Assembly: GCA_963838805.1 (NCBI GenBank)
Contig: CAWISK010000015.1
Span: 1 to 64,000, forward strand
Direction: 5' to 3'
DNA from: CAVRQM01 sp963838805
Lineage (GTDB): Bacteria; Pseudomonadota; Alphaproteobacteria; Acetobacterales; Acetobacteraceae
Length of the DNA stretch: 64,000 nt
Made by a program: the position numbers and the translations under genes. Below are positions 55,539 to 64,000 of this stretch, piece by piece; position 1 is the stretch's first letter; the number at the start of each line of letters is the position of its first letter. The notes below the pieces were generated by a model. It ran no database searches and was not told the DNA's origin. It saw only the letters and a list, made by a program, of their open reading frames with translations.

Positions 55539-55763
55539 GTGCAAGCACTGTTCGGATTTCTGAAACGGCCGAGCCGATCGGCGGAAAGGCTCGTCGGCGA
55601 GACATTCGCGATCGGGTTCTTCTTCTACCTGCTCGGGACTGGCTCGGTCGATGTCGGCCAGGGCATGTGGCAGGTGTGGCTCGCGAGGGCGGTTGCGTGG
55701 ACGTTCTTGCTGGGGTTTCTCGTCGGACACTACTTCGAGCGCCGCGCCGGGAAATCTGTATGA
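55539..55763 (+). CDS. small two-helix membrane protein A
   Basis: 74 aa from GTG 55539 with GGGAGG upstream. RLVGETFAIGFFFYLLGTGS and AVAWTFLLGFLVGHYFERRA are two membrane segments; MWQVWLARA lies between. The stop overlaps the next ATG (ATGA). It is paralogous to the following protein (ET/EF-x-AL-FFF-x-LG ... WFL-LG-H-Y-x-RR). Unknown family. Confidence 0.55.
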   Translation: MQALFGFLKRPSRSAERLVGETFAIGFFFYLLGTGSVDVGQGMWQVWLARAVAWTFLLGFLVGHYFERRAGKSV

Positions 55764-56001
55764 CCAACACGACCAAGCTGACCAAGCTGCGGGAGTTCAA
55801 CGACCGCATGGCGGACAGGCTGGAGGGCGGGAGTTCGGAACTGCCCTGTTCTTCTTCATGCTGGGTTTCGCCTGTGCCAGCAATGGTGGCCCTGCGTGGA
55901 TGACGACGACAATCAGGGTCGGTGCCGTGTTCTGGTTCCTGGCCCTGCTCGGCGCCCACTACATGGATCGGTACTGGAAGCGGCGGGCGGATCAACAGTA
56001 G
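55760..56001 (+). CDS. small two-helix membrane protein B, frame disturbed
   Basis: ATG 55760 gives MTNTTKLTKLREFNDRMADR then LEGG; near 55838 the frame changes (one base missing) and continues REFGTALFFFMLGFACASNG, TTTIRVGAVFWFLALLGAHY and MDRYWKRRADQQ. Two membrane segments. Its pattern parallels protein A, so the pair arose by duplication. Confidence 0.5.
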
Positions 56002-56061
56002 GGCGATGTCAGCAATGAACGCAGCCGATGTTTCTGATCTGTTCCCTGAGCGGCCCAGCGC

Positions 56062-56240
56062 ACGATACTGGCGCTCTCCATCGATAATGCGGTCGAGATC
56101 CGCAGCCGCCCGAAGCTGCACGGCAGCGGTGAGCCGGTCGGCCGGTACGAGGTCGTCGCCAGCGGGCGCCGATTCACCGCCTTGAAGCTGCTGGCCAAGC
56201 GCCGCGTCCAAAGGCACCCTTGTCCGTCTCCCCATGGTCC
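56062..56240 (+). pseudogene. ParB-like N-terminal domain remnant
   Basis: The plus frame reads ALSIDNAVEIRSRPKLHGSG then EPVGRYEVVASGRRFTALKL and LAKRRV. GRYEVVASGRRFTALKLLA matches the ParB/RepB GxRR nuclease-like box. No start, no upstream half, and no DNA-binding domain follows, so it is a fragment, perhaps plasmid- or phage-derived. It ends next to the convergent gapR. Confidence 0.45.
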
Positions 56241-56322
56241 CGCTGCATGGCAGGTTCATAGGCGCAGCCGCCTTCCCGAAACGATACCGGCCCGGCGAAA
56301 TCGAGGGCGTGGCAGTCGATCG

Positions 56323-56605
56323 CTACATCCCCAAGCGCCCGCCGGTACACGTCCAGCAGCGTCTCCTGCTCCTCGACCTCGGCCGGCTCCTGCTTGCGGA
56401 TGCGGATGATCTGGCGAATCACCTTGACGTCGAATCCCGCACTCTTAGCCTCGGCGAAGATGTCCTTGATGTCGGACGCCAGCGCTTTGCGCTCCTCCTC
56501 CAGCCGCTCGACGCGTTCGATGATGCTGCGCAGCCGGTCGGCGGCGATGTTGCCCCACTGGGCGTTTTCCGCCGGCTCCTTCGCACCCGTTGCATCCAGC
56601 GCCAT
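56323..56605 (-). CDS. gapR: GapR (DUF2312) DNA-overtwist-binding protein, one extra base near the stop
   Basis: From ATG 56605: NIAADRLRSIIERVERLEEE, RKALASDIKDIFAEAKSAGF, DVKVIRQIIRIRKQEPAEVE then EEQETLLDVYRRALG. As written the frame runs on to 56174 with an unrelated tail. Removing one T from GCGCTTGGGG gives RALGM and TAG at 56323-56325, the normal family end (about 93 aa). GapR binds overtwisted AT-rich DNA and aids topoisomerases during replication. Confidence 0.85.
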
Positions 56606-56673
56606 CGACCGCCCTTTCCTGCCGCGTGAGGCGGCGGGCGTAGCGGCGCCGCCGGGGCCGGTCAATGCCCCCA

Positions 56674-56997
56674 TCAACGTCCCTCTGCCGCGCCCTCTGC
56701 TCCCTGGGCGAACCCTGCCTGCTGCTCGGGGCTCGCCTGCTTCTGGTGCAGGGCCTGCCAGTGCTTGTATGGCATACCATAGACGATCTCCCGCGCGTCC
56801 GGGTCGGGCAGCGCCAGGCCCCGCTGCTCCGCCGCCTCGCGATACCAGCGGCTAAGACAGTTGCGGCAGAAGCCCGCAAGGTTCATCAGGTCGATGTTCT
56901 GCACGTCGCTGCGCTCGCGCAGATGCTCCACCAGGCGACGGAAGGCGGCCGCCTCCAGCTCGGTGCGGGTCTGCTGATCCATCTCGGGTGCGCTCAT
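56674..56997 (-). CDS. DUF1244 family protein
   Basis: 107 aa from ATG 56997 with GAAGGAGA upstream. FRRLVEHLRERSDVQNIDLM, NLAGFCRNCLSRWYREAAEQ and AREIVYGMPYKHWQALHQKQ are the DUF1244 signature (N-L-x-GFCRNC-L-x-WY, then YGMPY-x-W). Small cytoplasmic protein widely conserved in Alphaproteobacteria; function not established. The final 20 residues are low complexity (Q/A/G/E). Confidence 0.88.
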   Translation of the reverse strand: MSAPEMDQQTRTELEAAAFRRLVEHLRERSDVQNIDLMNLAGFCRNCLSRWYREAAEQRGLALPDPDAREIVYGMPYKHWQALHQKQASPEQQAGFAQGAEGAAEGR

Positions 56998-57087
56998 GGG
57001 GGTCTCCTTCGCCCGATAGATGGCGTGCCGGGGGCCGCTTGGCGATAGGCGCGGCGCTGGCGGAACGCAACGCGAGGAGAGGCGTGG

Positions 57088-58521
57088 ATGGCCACACGGA
57101 CGACATTGCGGCGGCGGCGGCGGACCAAGATCGTGGCCACGCTGGGGCCGGCCAGCTCCACGCCGGAGGTGCTGATGCGCCTGCTGCTGGGCGGTGCCGA
57201 CGTGTTCCGCCTCAACTTCTCGCATGGCACGCACGAGGACCATGCCGCGCGCATCGCCATGGTCCGCGACCTGGAGCGGCAGGTGGGGCACCCCATAGGC
57301 ATCCTGGCCGACGTGCAGGGGCCGAAGCTCCGGGTGGGCCGCTTCCAGGGCGGGCGGGTCTCGTTGCAGACCGGGGCGCGCTTCACGCTCGACCTCAATC
57401 CAACGCCCGGCAACGTGCTGCGCGTGCAACTGCCGCACCCGGAGATCCTCCGGGCCGCGCGAGTTGGCACCTCGCTGCTGCTGGACGACGGCAAGCTGCG
57501 GCTGCGCGTGGCGCATGTCCGCCCCGACGCGCTGGAGACCGAGGTCGCCGTGGGCGGCCCGCTATCGGACCGCAAGGGGGTGAATGTCCCGGACATGGTG
57601 CTGCCGATCCCCGCACTGACCCCCAAGGACCGGGAGGACATGGAGTTCGCGCTGCAACAGGGGGTCGAATATATCGGCCTGTCCTTCGTGCAGCGCGCCG
57701 ACGACGTGGCCGAGGCGCGCGAGCTGGCGGCCGGCCGCGCCTGGATCATGACGAAGCTGGAAAAGCCGCAGGCGCTGGACAATCTGGAGGCGATCGTTGC
57801 GGCGTCCGACGCGGTGATGGTGGCACGCGGCGATCTCGGCGTGGAGCTGCCGCCCGAGGAGGTGCCGTTGGCGCAGAAGCGCATCATCCGCACCGCGCGC
57901 CAGATGGGCCGCCCGGTGGTGGTCGCGACGCAGATGCTGGAAAGCATGATCTCCGCCCCGGCGCCCACCCGCGCCGAGGCGTCGGACGTGGCGACCGCCG
58001 TGTTCGACGGGGCCGACGCGGTGATGCTGTCGGCCGAGTCGGCGGCCGGGCAGTACCCGTTCGAGGCGGTCAACATGATGGACCGCATCGTGGCCCGCGT
58101 GGAGCAGGATGCCGGCTGGCGGTCGCTCACCGATGCCAGCCGGCCAGAGCCGGAGCACAGCATCAGCGACGCCATCGCCGCGGCGGCGCGGCAGATCGCC
58201 CACACTGTCGGTGCGGCGGCGATCTGCGCCTTCACCGATAGCGGCTCGACGGCACTCAGGGTCGCGCGCGAGCGGCCGGAGCCGCCAATCCTCGGGGTCA
58301 CGCCCAAGGATGCGACGGCGCGACGCCTGGCCGTGGTCTGGGGCGTGCATGCCGCCGTGACCGGTTACACCCACAGCATGACCGAGACGGTCGGTCGTGC
58401 CGTGCGGCTGGCCCGCGAGGAGGGGTTTGCCCAGTCCGGCCAGCACATCGTGGTGACGGCTGGCATCCCGTTCGGTCAGGCGGGCAGCACCAACGCGCTG
58501 CGGGTCGCCTCCGTCACTTGA
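57088..58521 (+). CDS. pyk: pyruvate kinase
   Basis: 477 aa. TKIVATLGPASSTPEVLMRL, FRLNFSHGTHEDH, ILADVQGPKLRVGRF, then the catalytic/metal motif IMTKLEKPQALDNLEAIVAA (Lys and Glu) and MVARGDLGVELPPEEVPLAQ. VVVATQMLESMISAPAPTRA and SDVATAVFDGADAVMLSAES are the A-domain end; the C-domain has SGSTALRVARERP. Converts phosphoenolpyruvate and ADP to pyruvate and ATP. Confidence 0.93.
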   Translation: MATRTTLRRRRRTKIVATLGPASSTPEVLMRLLLGGADVFRLNFSHGTHEDHAARIAMVRDLERQVGHPIGILADVQGPKLRVGRFQGGRVSLQTGARFTLDLNPTPGNVLRVQLPHPEILRAARVGTSLLLDDGKLRLRVAHVRPDALETEVAVGGPLSDRKGVNVPDMVLPIPALTPKDREDMEFALQQGVEYIGLSFVQRADDVAEARELAAGRAWIMTKLEKPQALDNLEAIVAASDAVMVARGDLGVELPPEEVPLAQKRIIRTARQMGRPVVVATQMLESMISAPAPTRAEASDVATAVFDGADAVMLSAESAAGQYPFEAVNMMDRIVARVEQDAGWRSLTDASRPEPEHSISDAIAAAARQIAHTVGAAAICAFTDSGSTALRVARERPEPPILGVTPKDATARRLAVVWGVHAAVTGYTHSMTETVGRAVRLAREEGFAQSGQHIVVTAGIPFGQAGSTNALRVASVT

Positions 58522-58528
58522 CGATGGA

Positions 58529-58959
58529 TCACTTGATGCTGGCGTCGGCGAAGTCGAAGGTCAGGTTGATGTTCTTGCTGGTCATGGCCTCGATGTTGTC
58601 GAGGCCGGCGCGTAGCTGCGATGCGGCCGTCAGCGCGACTTGTCGTCGCCCAGCTTCTTGTAGGCGGCTTCCATGTCGGCCGAAGCCTTGCGGTACAGCT
58701 TGATCTGTCCGTCGATCGTCTTGCCGTAGTTCTGCGCCTCCGTCTGCTTCTTCGCGCCATCGTCCATCGCCTTCTTGAGCTTCTTCTTCAGCTCGGTCAC
58801 GTCCTCGCGCGCCCCGATCAGCTCCTCGTTCAGCTTTTCCATGCTGGAGATGTTGCCCCCGAAGGCATTCACGCCTTTCAGGTTCTCGACGGGAACTCCG
58901 GCCTTGATCGCGCTGTTGAGAGCCGCGACCCAGACCGCGGAGAAATTGTTGTTCGGCAT
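58529..58959 (-). CDS. unknown coiled-coil protein, frame disturbed
   Basis: ATG 58959 with GAAGGAGAG upstream starts MPNNNFSAVWVAALNSAIKA then GVPVENLKGVNAFGGN. A coiled coil follows (MEKLNEELIGAREDVTELKK, KLKKAMDDGAKKQTEAQNYG). Near 58636 one base appears missing; the next frame gives VALTAASQLRAGLDNIEAMT and SKNINLTFDFADASIK, stop 58529. Restored length is about 143 aa. No family recognised; convergent with pyk. Confidence 0.55.
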
Positions 58960-59043
58960 GTTCTCTCCTTCTTCGGCGACCGCCGCCGGGATTTCGCAAA
59001 GAGGATGCCGCGCCGGCATCAGCCCCGCTGTGACCGGCGGCAC

Positions 59044-59865
59044 ATGACGCTGGAGTCCGCGATCGCGAGCCATCCGGCGATCTGGCGCGACGGTGCGCCG
59101 GCACCGGCCCGGCCCCGCGCACTGCCGGAGGAAGTCGCCGTGGCGCTGACCTACAACCGCGACACCTTCGCGGTGATGATGGCGACCCCCTCCGACCTTG
59201 AGGATTTCGGCGTCGGCTTCTCGCTCAGCGAGGGCGTGATCGGGCGCCGGTGCGAAATCGAGGATCTCGAGGTGGTCGAGACGCCGGACGGCGTCGAGAT
59301 TCGCATGGGACTGGCGCCGGACCGCCTCGGCGCGCTGCGAGCGCGCCGCCGCCGGATCGCCGGCCCCACCGGCTGCGGGTTGTGCGGCATGGACAGCCTG
59401 CGCGAGGCGGTGCGGCCACCCCCGGCAATCGCGTCGGACACGGTGTTTGCGTCGGCCGATATCGCCCGCGCGCAACGCGAGATGGACGGCCGGCTGCCGC
59501 TCGGTTCACGAACCCATGCGGCCCATGCGGCGGCGTTGTGGCACACGCGCCGAGGCATCCTGCACGCGCGCGAGGATGTCGGCCGGCACAATGCGCTCGA
59601 CAAGCTGATCGGCGCCGTGGCGCGTGCCGGCGACGAGGTTCGCGACTGCCTGCTGCTGCTCTCCAGCCGCGTCTCGATCGAGATGGTGCAAAAGGCATGC
59701 GTGCTGGGCGCCCCGGTCCTGGTGGCGATCTCCGCCCCCACCGCCCACGCCGTGCGCCTCGCCGAGGCGGCGGGCCTGACACTGGTAGCCGTCGCGCGCG
59801 CCGACGGGTTCGAGGTGTTCTGCGGGGCAGAGCGCATCCGCTCGCTCTCCCTGCCTTCGGGGTAA
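59044..59865 (+). CDS. fdhD: formate dehydrogenase accessory sulfurtransferase FdhD
   Basis: 273 aa from ATG 59044. LPEEVAVALTYNRDTFAVMM, ATPSDLEDFGVGFSLSEGVI, the Cys pair in GPTGCGLCGMDSLREAV, HAREDVGRHNALDKLIGAVA and SRVSIEMVQKACVLGAPVLV are the FdhD/NarQ pattern. Transfers sulfur from a cysteine desulfurase to the molybdenum cofactor of formate dehydrogenases. No formate dehydrogenase lies within the window. Confidence 0.92.
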   Translation: MTLESAIASHPAIWRDGAPAPARPRALPEEVAVALTYNRDTFAVMMATPSDLEDFGVGFSLSEGVIGRRCEIEDLEVVETPDGVEIRMGLAPDRLGALRARRRRIAGPTGCGLCGMDSLREAVRPPPAIASDTVFASADIARAQREMDGRLPLGSRTHAAHAAALWHTRRGILHAREDVGRHNALDKLIGAVARAGDEVRDCLLLLSSRVSIEMVQKACVLGAPVLVAISAPTAHAVRLAEAAGLTLVAVARADGFEVFCGAERIRSLSLPSG

Positions 59866-59879
59866 GAGCTGAAGCGGCC

Positions 59880-61170
59880 CTACCCGAATCCGGACAACCC
59901 CGCCGGCCTGGGTCCGCCAGTCGCCCAATCCAGCAATTCGACCGTGTGCACGATGGGCACGCTGGTGCCCGAGGCGATCTGGGTGATGCAGCCGACATTG
60001 CCGGCAGCGATGATGTCAGGTTCGACCCGCGCGATATTCGCCACCTTACGGTCACGCAACTGCGAGGCGATCTCCGGTTGCAGCAGATTGTAGGTCCCCG
60101 CCGAGCCGCAGCACAGATGCGCCTCGGGAATGTCAACGACCTCGAAACCCGCCGCCGCCAGCAGCGCCTTCGGCTGCTCGCGCACGCGCTGGCCGTGCTG
60201 CAAGGAGCAGGCGCTGTGATAGGCAACGCGCTGGCCGGTCTGGATCGTGGGTTCGCGCAAGCCGAGTTCGATCATCAGTTCGGAAATGTCGCGCGCGGTG
60301 GCGGACACGGCGGCGGCCTTCTCGGCATAGGCCGCATCGGTGCGGAACATGAATCCGTAATCCTTGACGGTCGTGCCGCAGCCGGAGGTGTTAACGACGA
60401 TCGCATCAAGCCCCTCGCCCGCCATCTCGCGCGACCAGGCGTCGATGTTCGCGCGCGCGAAGCCGTGCGCATCGCGTCCCAGATGGTGCGTCAGCGCGCC
60501 GCAACACCCTGCACGCTGCGCCACCACCACCTCGCAGCCATGCCGCGTCAGCAGGCGGATCGTCGCGTCGTTGATCTGCGGTGCCAGCACACGCTGGGCG
60601 CAGCCGGCGAGCAACGCCACACGGCGGCGGCGCTCACCGTCGGCGGGGAAAACCTGCGCGCGGTCGAGTGGCGATACCGGCGGCACCGAGCGCGGCGCCA
60701 GCGCCAGCAGCGGACGCAGCCGCGCCGGCAGCAGCCGTGCCAGCGGCCGCACGACCGGTACTGCCGAGCAGCGCCATGCGGAACAGCGCCGGACGCGGCA
60801 GCACCAATGCCAACAGCGCCCGCATCGCGCGATCGTGCCAGGGCCTGCGATACGTCGCCTCGATGTGCCGGCGCGCGTGATCGACGAGGTGCATGTAGTT
60901 CACGCCCGACGGGCATGTGGTCATGCAGGACAGGCAGGACAGGCAGCGATCGACGTGCCGCACGACCTTCTCAGTCGCCGGCCGGTCGTTCTCCAGCATG
61001 TCCTTGATGAGATAGATGCGCCCGCGCGGGCCATCGAGTTCGTCGCCTAGCAGCACATAGGTCGGGCAGGTCGCGGTGCAAAAGCCGCAATGCACGCAGG
61101 CGCGCAGGATCTTCTCGGACTCCCGCGTGTCCGGGTCGGCGAGCTGGGCGCTGTTGAAAGTCGTCTGCAT
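59880..61170 (-). CDS. glcF: glycolate oxidase iron-sulfur subunit GlcF, one frameshift
   Basis: ATG 61170 begins MQTTFNSAQLADPDTRESEK. Two 4Fe-4S motifs: CVHCGFCTATCPTY and CLSCLSCMTTCPSGVNYMHL. Near 60759 the frame changes; the second frame has RPLARLLPARLRPLLALAPR, two CCG-type domains (VVVAQRAGCCGALTHHLGRD and EAHLCCGSAGTYNLLQPEIA). Removing A from CAGTACCGG restores ~429 aa. Passes electrons from GlcD to the quinone pool. Confidence 0.85.
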
Positions 61171-61172
61171 GA

Positions 61173-62376
61173 TCAGATGTCCGCTGTACATGCGTCCCGG
61201 ATTGAGCACGCGGCGCGGATCGAAACTGTCCTTCACCCGTGCCGACAGGGCGGCGAGCGCCGGCGGTTCCGGCGCCAACACCGGAACGGAGGCGCGCAGC
61301 GATTCCGTGGCGCGGATCAGCATCGCGTGGCCGGCATCCTTGATCGCGCCGCGCAGCACGACGGCACCGCCATCCGCCTGCCGCGCATCCACCGCGCACC
61401 AGATCAGGCCGCCGCCCCAATCGAAATACAGCTCCGCCTCCAGCGCCCGCGCGATCGCCTCGCCAATCGCCGCACCCGACGCCGGCGGCGCCGAGATCCG
61501 CCAGACCGCGCGCTCGCGCGGATCGGCTAGCAGCGAGGCGTTGCCGATCTCGCGCCAGAGCCGCTCGGTTTCGGGGGCAGCGAGTTCGCCATCGGCACAC
61601 AGTTCCCGCCGCAACGCCTCGCAGCGGTATGCCACCGACGGCTCCGGACCTTCCAGCCGCAGCAGCGTTGCGGAATACCCCGACGCGCCGATGCCCGCGC
61701 GCGCCGCGACGGATGCGGGCAGATGCGCGGCCCCCGAAACCTCGTGCGGCGACCCAAGTGCCATACACAATGCGCGGATTGCCGCTGCGTCGTCCAGCCC
61801 CAGCAACAATACGGTCCGCCGAGTCTCCGGACGCGGCAAGACTTTCAGCGTCATCTCCGTCAGCGCCGCGAGCGTGCCGTGCGATCCGGCCAGCAGCTTG
61901 CACAGATCATACCCGGTGACGTTCTTGACCACCTTGCCGCCGGCCTTGAAACGTTCGCCACGGCCGTTCACGGCGGCAAAGCCGAGGAAATGATCGCGCG
62001 CGGCGCCAGCGGTGATCCGTCGCGGGCCGGACAGGTTGCAGGCCAGCACACCGCCGATGGTCTGCTCGTGCTCCGCCGTGTCGAACAGGCCGCGCCAATC
62101 CGCCGGCTCGAAGGCCAGCATCTGGCCGTCTTGCGCCAGCGCCGTCTCGATCTCGCCAAGCTTCGTTGCCGCCCGAGCCGTCAGCACCAGCTCCCTCGGC
62201 TCATATGCGACGATGCCAGCGAGCCGCCGCAGATCGAGCGTGTGCGCCGCCTGCACCGGGCGGCCGAGCGGACGCTTCGAGCCGCCGCCGACCACTTCCA
62301 GCGGTTCCTGCTCAGCCATCGCCCAGGTGACGACGGCGCCAGCCTCCTCGGCATCGGCGGGCGTGAACAGCGTCAT
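61173..62376 (-). CDS. glcE: glycolate oxidase FAD-binding subunit GlcE, apparent read-through into glcF
   Basis: ATG 62376 overlaps the glcD stop (ATGA). TLDLRRLAGIVAYEPRELVL, AAWRG-like WRGLFDTAEHEQTIGGVLAC, ARDHFLGFAAVNGRGERFKA and GGKVVKNVTGYDLCKLLAGS form the FAD_binding_4 domain; the end is FDPRRVLNPGRMYSG. As written no stop separates it from glcF; removing one A in GCGGACATC gives MYSGI then TGA at 61173-61175 (401 aa), the family length. A real GlcE-GlcF fusion is less likely. Confidence 0.83.
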
Positions 62377-63868
62377 CAGAAACGCGGCAGTTCGGGAAAC
62401 GGCACCTGGCCGCGATGCACGTGCAGCTTGCCCAGCTCGGCGCAGCGATGCAGCGTCGGAAATACCTTGCCGGGATTGAGCAGCCCGCCCGGATCGAAGG
62501 CGCATTTCAGCCGCTGCTGCTGATCGAGATCGGTGTCGTTGAACATCGTGCCCATCAGGTCGCGCTTCTCGACGCCCACGCCATGCTCGCCGGTCAGCAC
62601 GCCGCCCACCTCGACGCACAGCCGCAAGATGTCGGCGCCGAACGCCTCGGTGCGCTCAAGCTCGCCCGGCACGTTGGCGTCGTAGAGAATCAGAGGATGC
62701 AGATTGCCGTCGCCCGCGTGGAACACGTTGGCGCAGCGCAAGCCGGTACTGCTCGGACAATTCACGCATCCGCGCCAGCACGCGCGGCAGGGTGCGGCGC
62801 GGGATCGTGCCGTCCATGCAGTAATAATCGGGCGAGATGCGGCCCACCGCCGGAAACGCCGCCTTGCGCCCGGCCCAGAAGGCGTTGCGCTCATCCTCGC
62901 TCTGGCTGACCCGTGCGGAGGTGGCGCCGTGCTCGGCCGCGATGCGCTCGACCGTGGCGATCAGATGGTCCACTTCCGGCGCGCAGCCGTCCAGCTCGAC
63001 GATCAGCAACGCCTCGACATCCAGCGGATAGCCGACATGGACGAACGCCTCGGCGGCGGCGATGGCGGGGCCGTCCATCATTTCCATCCCGGCGGGGATG
63101 ATCCCTGCGCCGATGATCGCCGCCACGCAATCGCCGGCGCTCTCGCTCGACGGGAAGCCGATCAGCACCGCGCGCGCGGTGGGCGGCTTGCGCAGCAGCC
63201 GCACCGTCACCTCCGTCACCACGCCGAGCAGCCCCTCAGAGCCGGTCATCAGCCCCAGCAGATCGTAGCCGCCGGCGTCGAGATGCTTGCCGCCGAGCCG
63301 GATCACCTCGCCATTCATCAGCACCATCTCGATGCCGAGCAGGTTGTTGGTGGTCAGGCCGTATTTCAGGCAATGCACGCCGCCCGAGTTCTCCGCCACA
63401 TTGCCGCCGATGCTGCATGCGATCTGGCTGGACGGATCGGGAGCGTAATAGAACCCAGCGTGTTGCACGGCATGGGTGATGCCGAGATTGGTGACGCCCG
63501 GCTGCACCACGGCGCAGCGATTGGCGAGATCGATGTCCAGGATGCGGTTGAACTTGCCCATGCCGAGCAGCACACCGTCGCCCAAGCGGCAGCGCGCCGC
63601 CGGAGAGCGAGGTGCCGGAGCCGCGCGGCACCACCTTCACGCCCTGCTCGGCGCAGTAGCGCAGCACGGCGGCCACCTGCTCCGTCGTGCTCGGCAGCAC
63701 CACGACCAGCGGCAACTGGCGATAGGCGGTCAGCCCGTCGCTCTCATAGGCGCGGCGCTCGGCCTCGCTGTCGATCACGCCCTCGCCCGGCACGATGCGA
63801 CGAAGCGCCGCCACGATCTCCTCGCGGCGCGACAGCACGCCGGAATCGCAGACCGGCATCGAAACCAT
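62376..63868 (-). CDS. glcD: glycolate oxidase FAD subunit GlcD, two frameshifts
   Basis: From ATG 63868: AYESDGLTAYRQLPLVVVLP, VVPRGSGTSLSGGALPL, then near 63584 an extra T; next frame GDGVLLGMGKFNRILDIDLA, CSIGGNVAENSGGVHCLKYG, TGSEGLLGVVTEVTVRLLRK. Near 62747 an extra A in CAGTACCGG; last frame GLRCANVFHAGDGNLHPLIL, GVLTGEHGVGVEKRDLMGTM and FDPGGLLNPGKVFPTLHRCA. The restored ~497 aa match GlcD. Oxidises glycolate (or D-lactate) to glyoxylate with GlcE and GlcF. Confidence 0.87.
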
Positions 63869-63880
63869 GCGGCGCCCCTC

Positions 63881-64000
63881 TCAGCCCGCGCGAATCAGAA
63901 TGGCGCGGAAGTCGTTGACGTTGGTGCGCGTAGGGCCGGTGACAACCAGATCGCCCAGGGCGGCGAACACGCCATAGCCGTCATTGTCGGCGAGCCGCGT
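63881..64000 (-). CDS. glycerate kinase (MOFRL/TtuD type), C-terminus, continues beyond the window
   Basis: The minus frame ending with TGA at 63881-63883 reads TRLADNDGYGVFAALGDLVV, TGPTRTNVNDFRAILIRAG. DNDGY.FF..LGDLV.TGPT.TNVND.R..L is the C-terminal signature of MOFRL-domain glycerate 2-kinases. It lies 12 bp upstream of glcD and is co-directional, linking glycolate oxidation with glycerate phosphorylation. Confidence 0.82.
   Translation of the reverse strand, partial: TRLADNDGYGVFAALGDLVVTGPTRTNVNDFRAILIRAG

Overview
The window is high-GC DNA from an alphaproteobacterium. The gene set suggests Rhodospirillales, most likely Acetobacteraceae: an rRNA operon ordered 16S-tRNA-Ile-tRNA-Ala-23S-5S-tRNA-fMet, a PQQ/cytochrome dehydrogenase, a GlcDEF glycolate oxidase, GapR, ParE, FdhD and a Tat-exported molybdenum enzyme. 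The family-level placement is inference from gene content; no search was run.

Layout. (1) 1-5.4 kb is a small oxidoreductase cluster (decayed LysR regulator, DoxX-like, NmrA-like, AhpD-like, SDR). Its SDR gene is split by an ISAs1-family element with a 12-bp target duplication, and IS630-like and HNH-like remnants follow. (2) 5.4-20.6 kb is an accessory zone of mobile DNA: a Tn554-type tnpA/tnpB/tnpC trio preceded by a perfect 48-bp palindrome, a truncated IS481 transposase, a fasciclin-domain protein, a complete IS66 element nested inside an older IS66 element, a large serine recombinase, and IS66, IS5 and IS3 fragments. The nested IS66 splits a small gene that overlaps the older tnpC by ATGA. 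(3) 20.7-26.9 kb is a complete rRNA operon on the minus strand. Its 23S gene carries a roughly 455-nt intervening sequence encoding a four-helix-bundle protein bordered by TGATCACTG-type repeats. (4) 27.3-36.4 kb is housekeeping and metabolism: a sugar-nucleotide epimerase, a truncated cysG, 3-hydroxybutyrate dehydrogenase, parE, HU, an aldo/keto reductase, an NTF2-like secreted protein and a polyvinyl-alcohol-dehydrogenase-like quinohaemoprotein. (5) 36.5-41.8 kb holds an aldehyde dehydrogenase and a three-subunit molybdenum aldehyde oxidoreductase. (6) 41.9-47.4 kb is the phosphate regulon pstSCAB-phoU-phoB with a candidate PHO box. (7) 47.4-51.5 kb is sulfur assimilation: cysI, a 1-Cys peroxiredoxin, an Rrf2 regulator and a divergent cysK. 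(8) 51.6-58.9 kb holds tandem paralogous lipoproteins, an OmpR/EnvZ-type pair, an unrecognised cluster of small membrane and glycine-rich proteins, a ParB-like remnant, gapR, a DUF1244 gene, pyruvate kinase and an unknown coiled-coil protein. (9) 59-64 kb has fdhD, glcF, glcE, glcD and the end of a glycerate-kinase-type gene, together a glycolate to glyoxylate/glycerate route.

Many conserved genes (phoB, cysI, gapR, glcD, glcE/F, the aldehyde dehydrogenase, two molybdenum-enzyme subunits, the serine recombinase) are broken by a single extra base. Some of these breaks share the same short context, so assembly or base-calling error is more likely than true decay. Coordinates for these genes span the whole restored gene.
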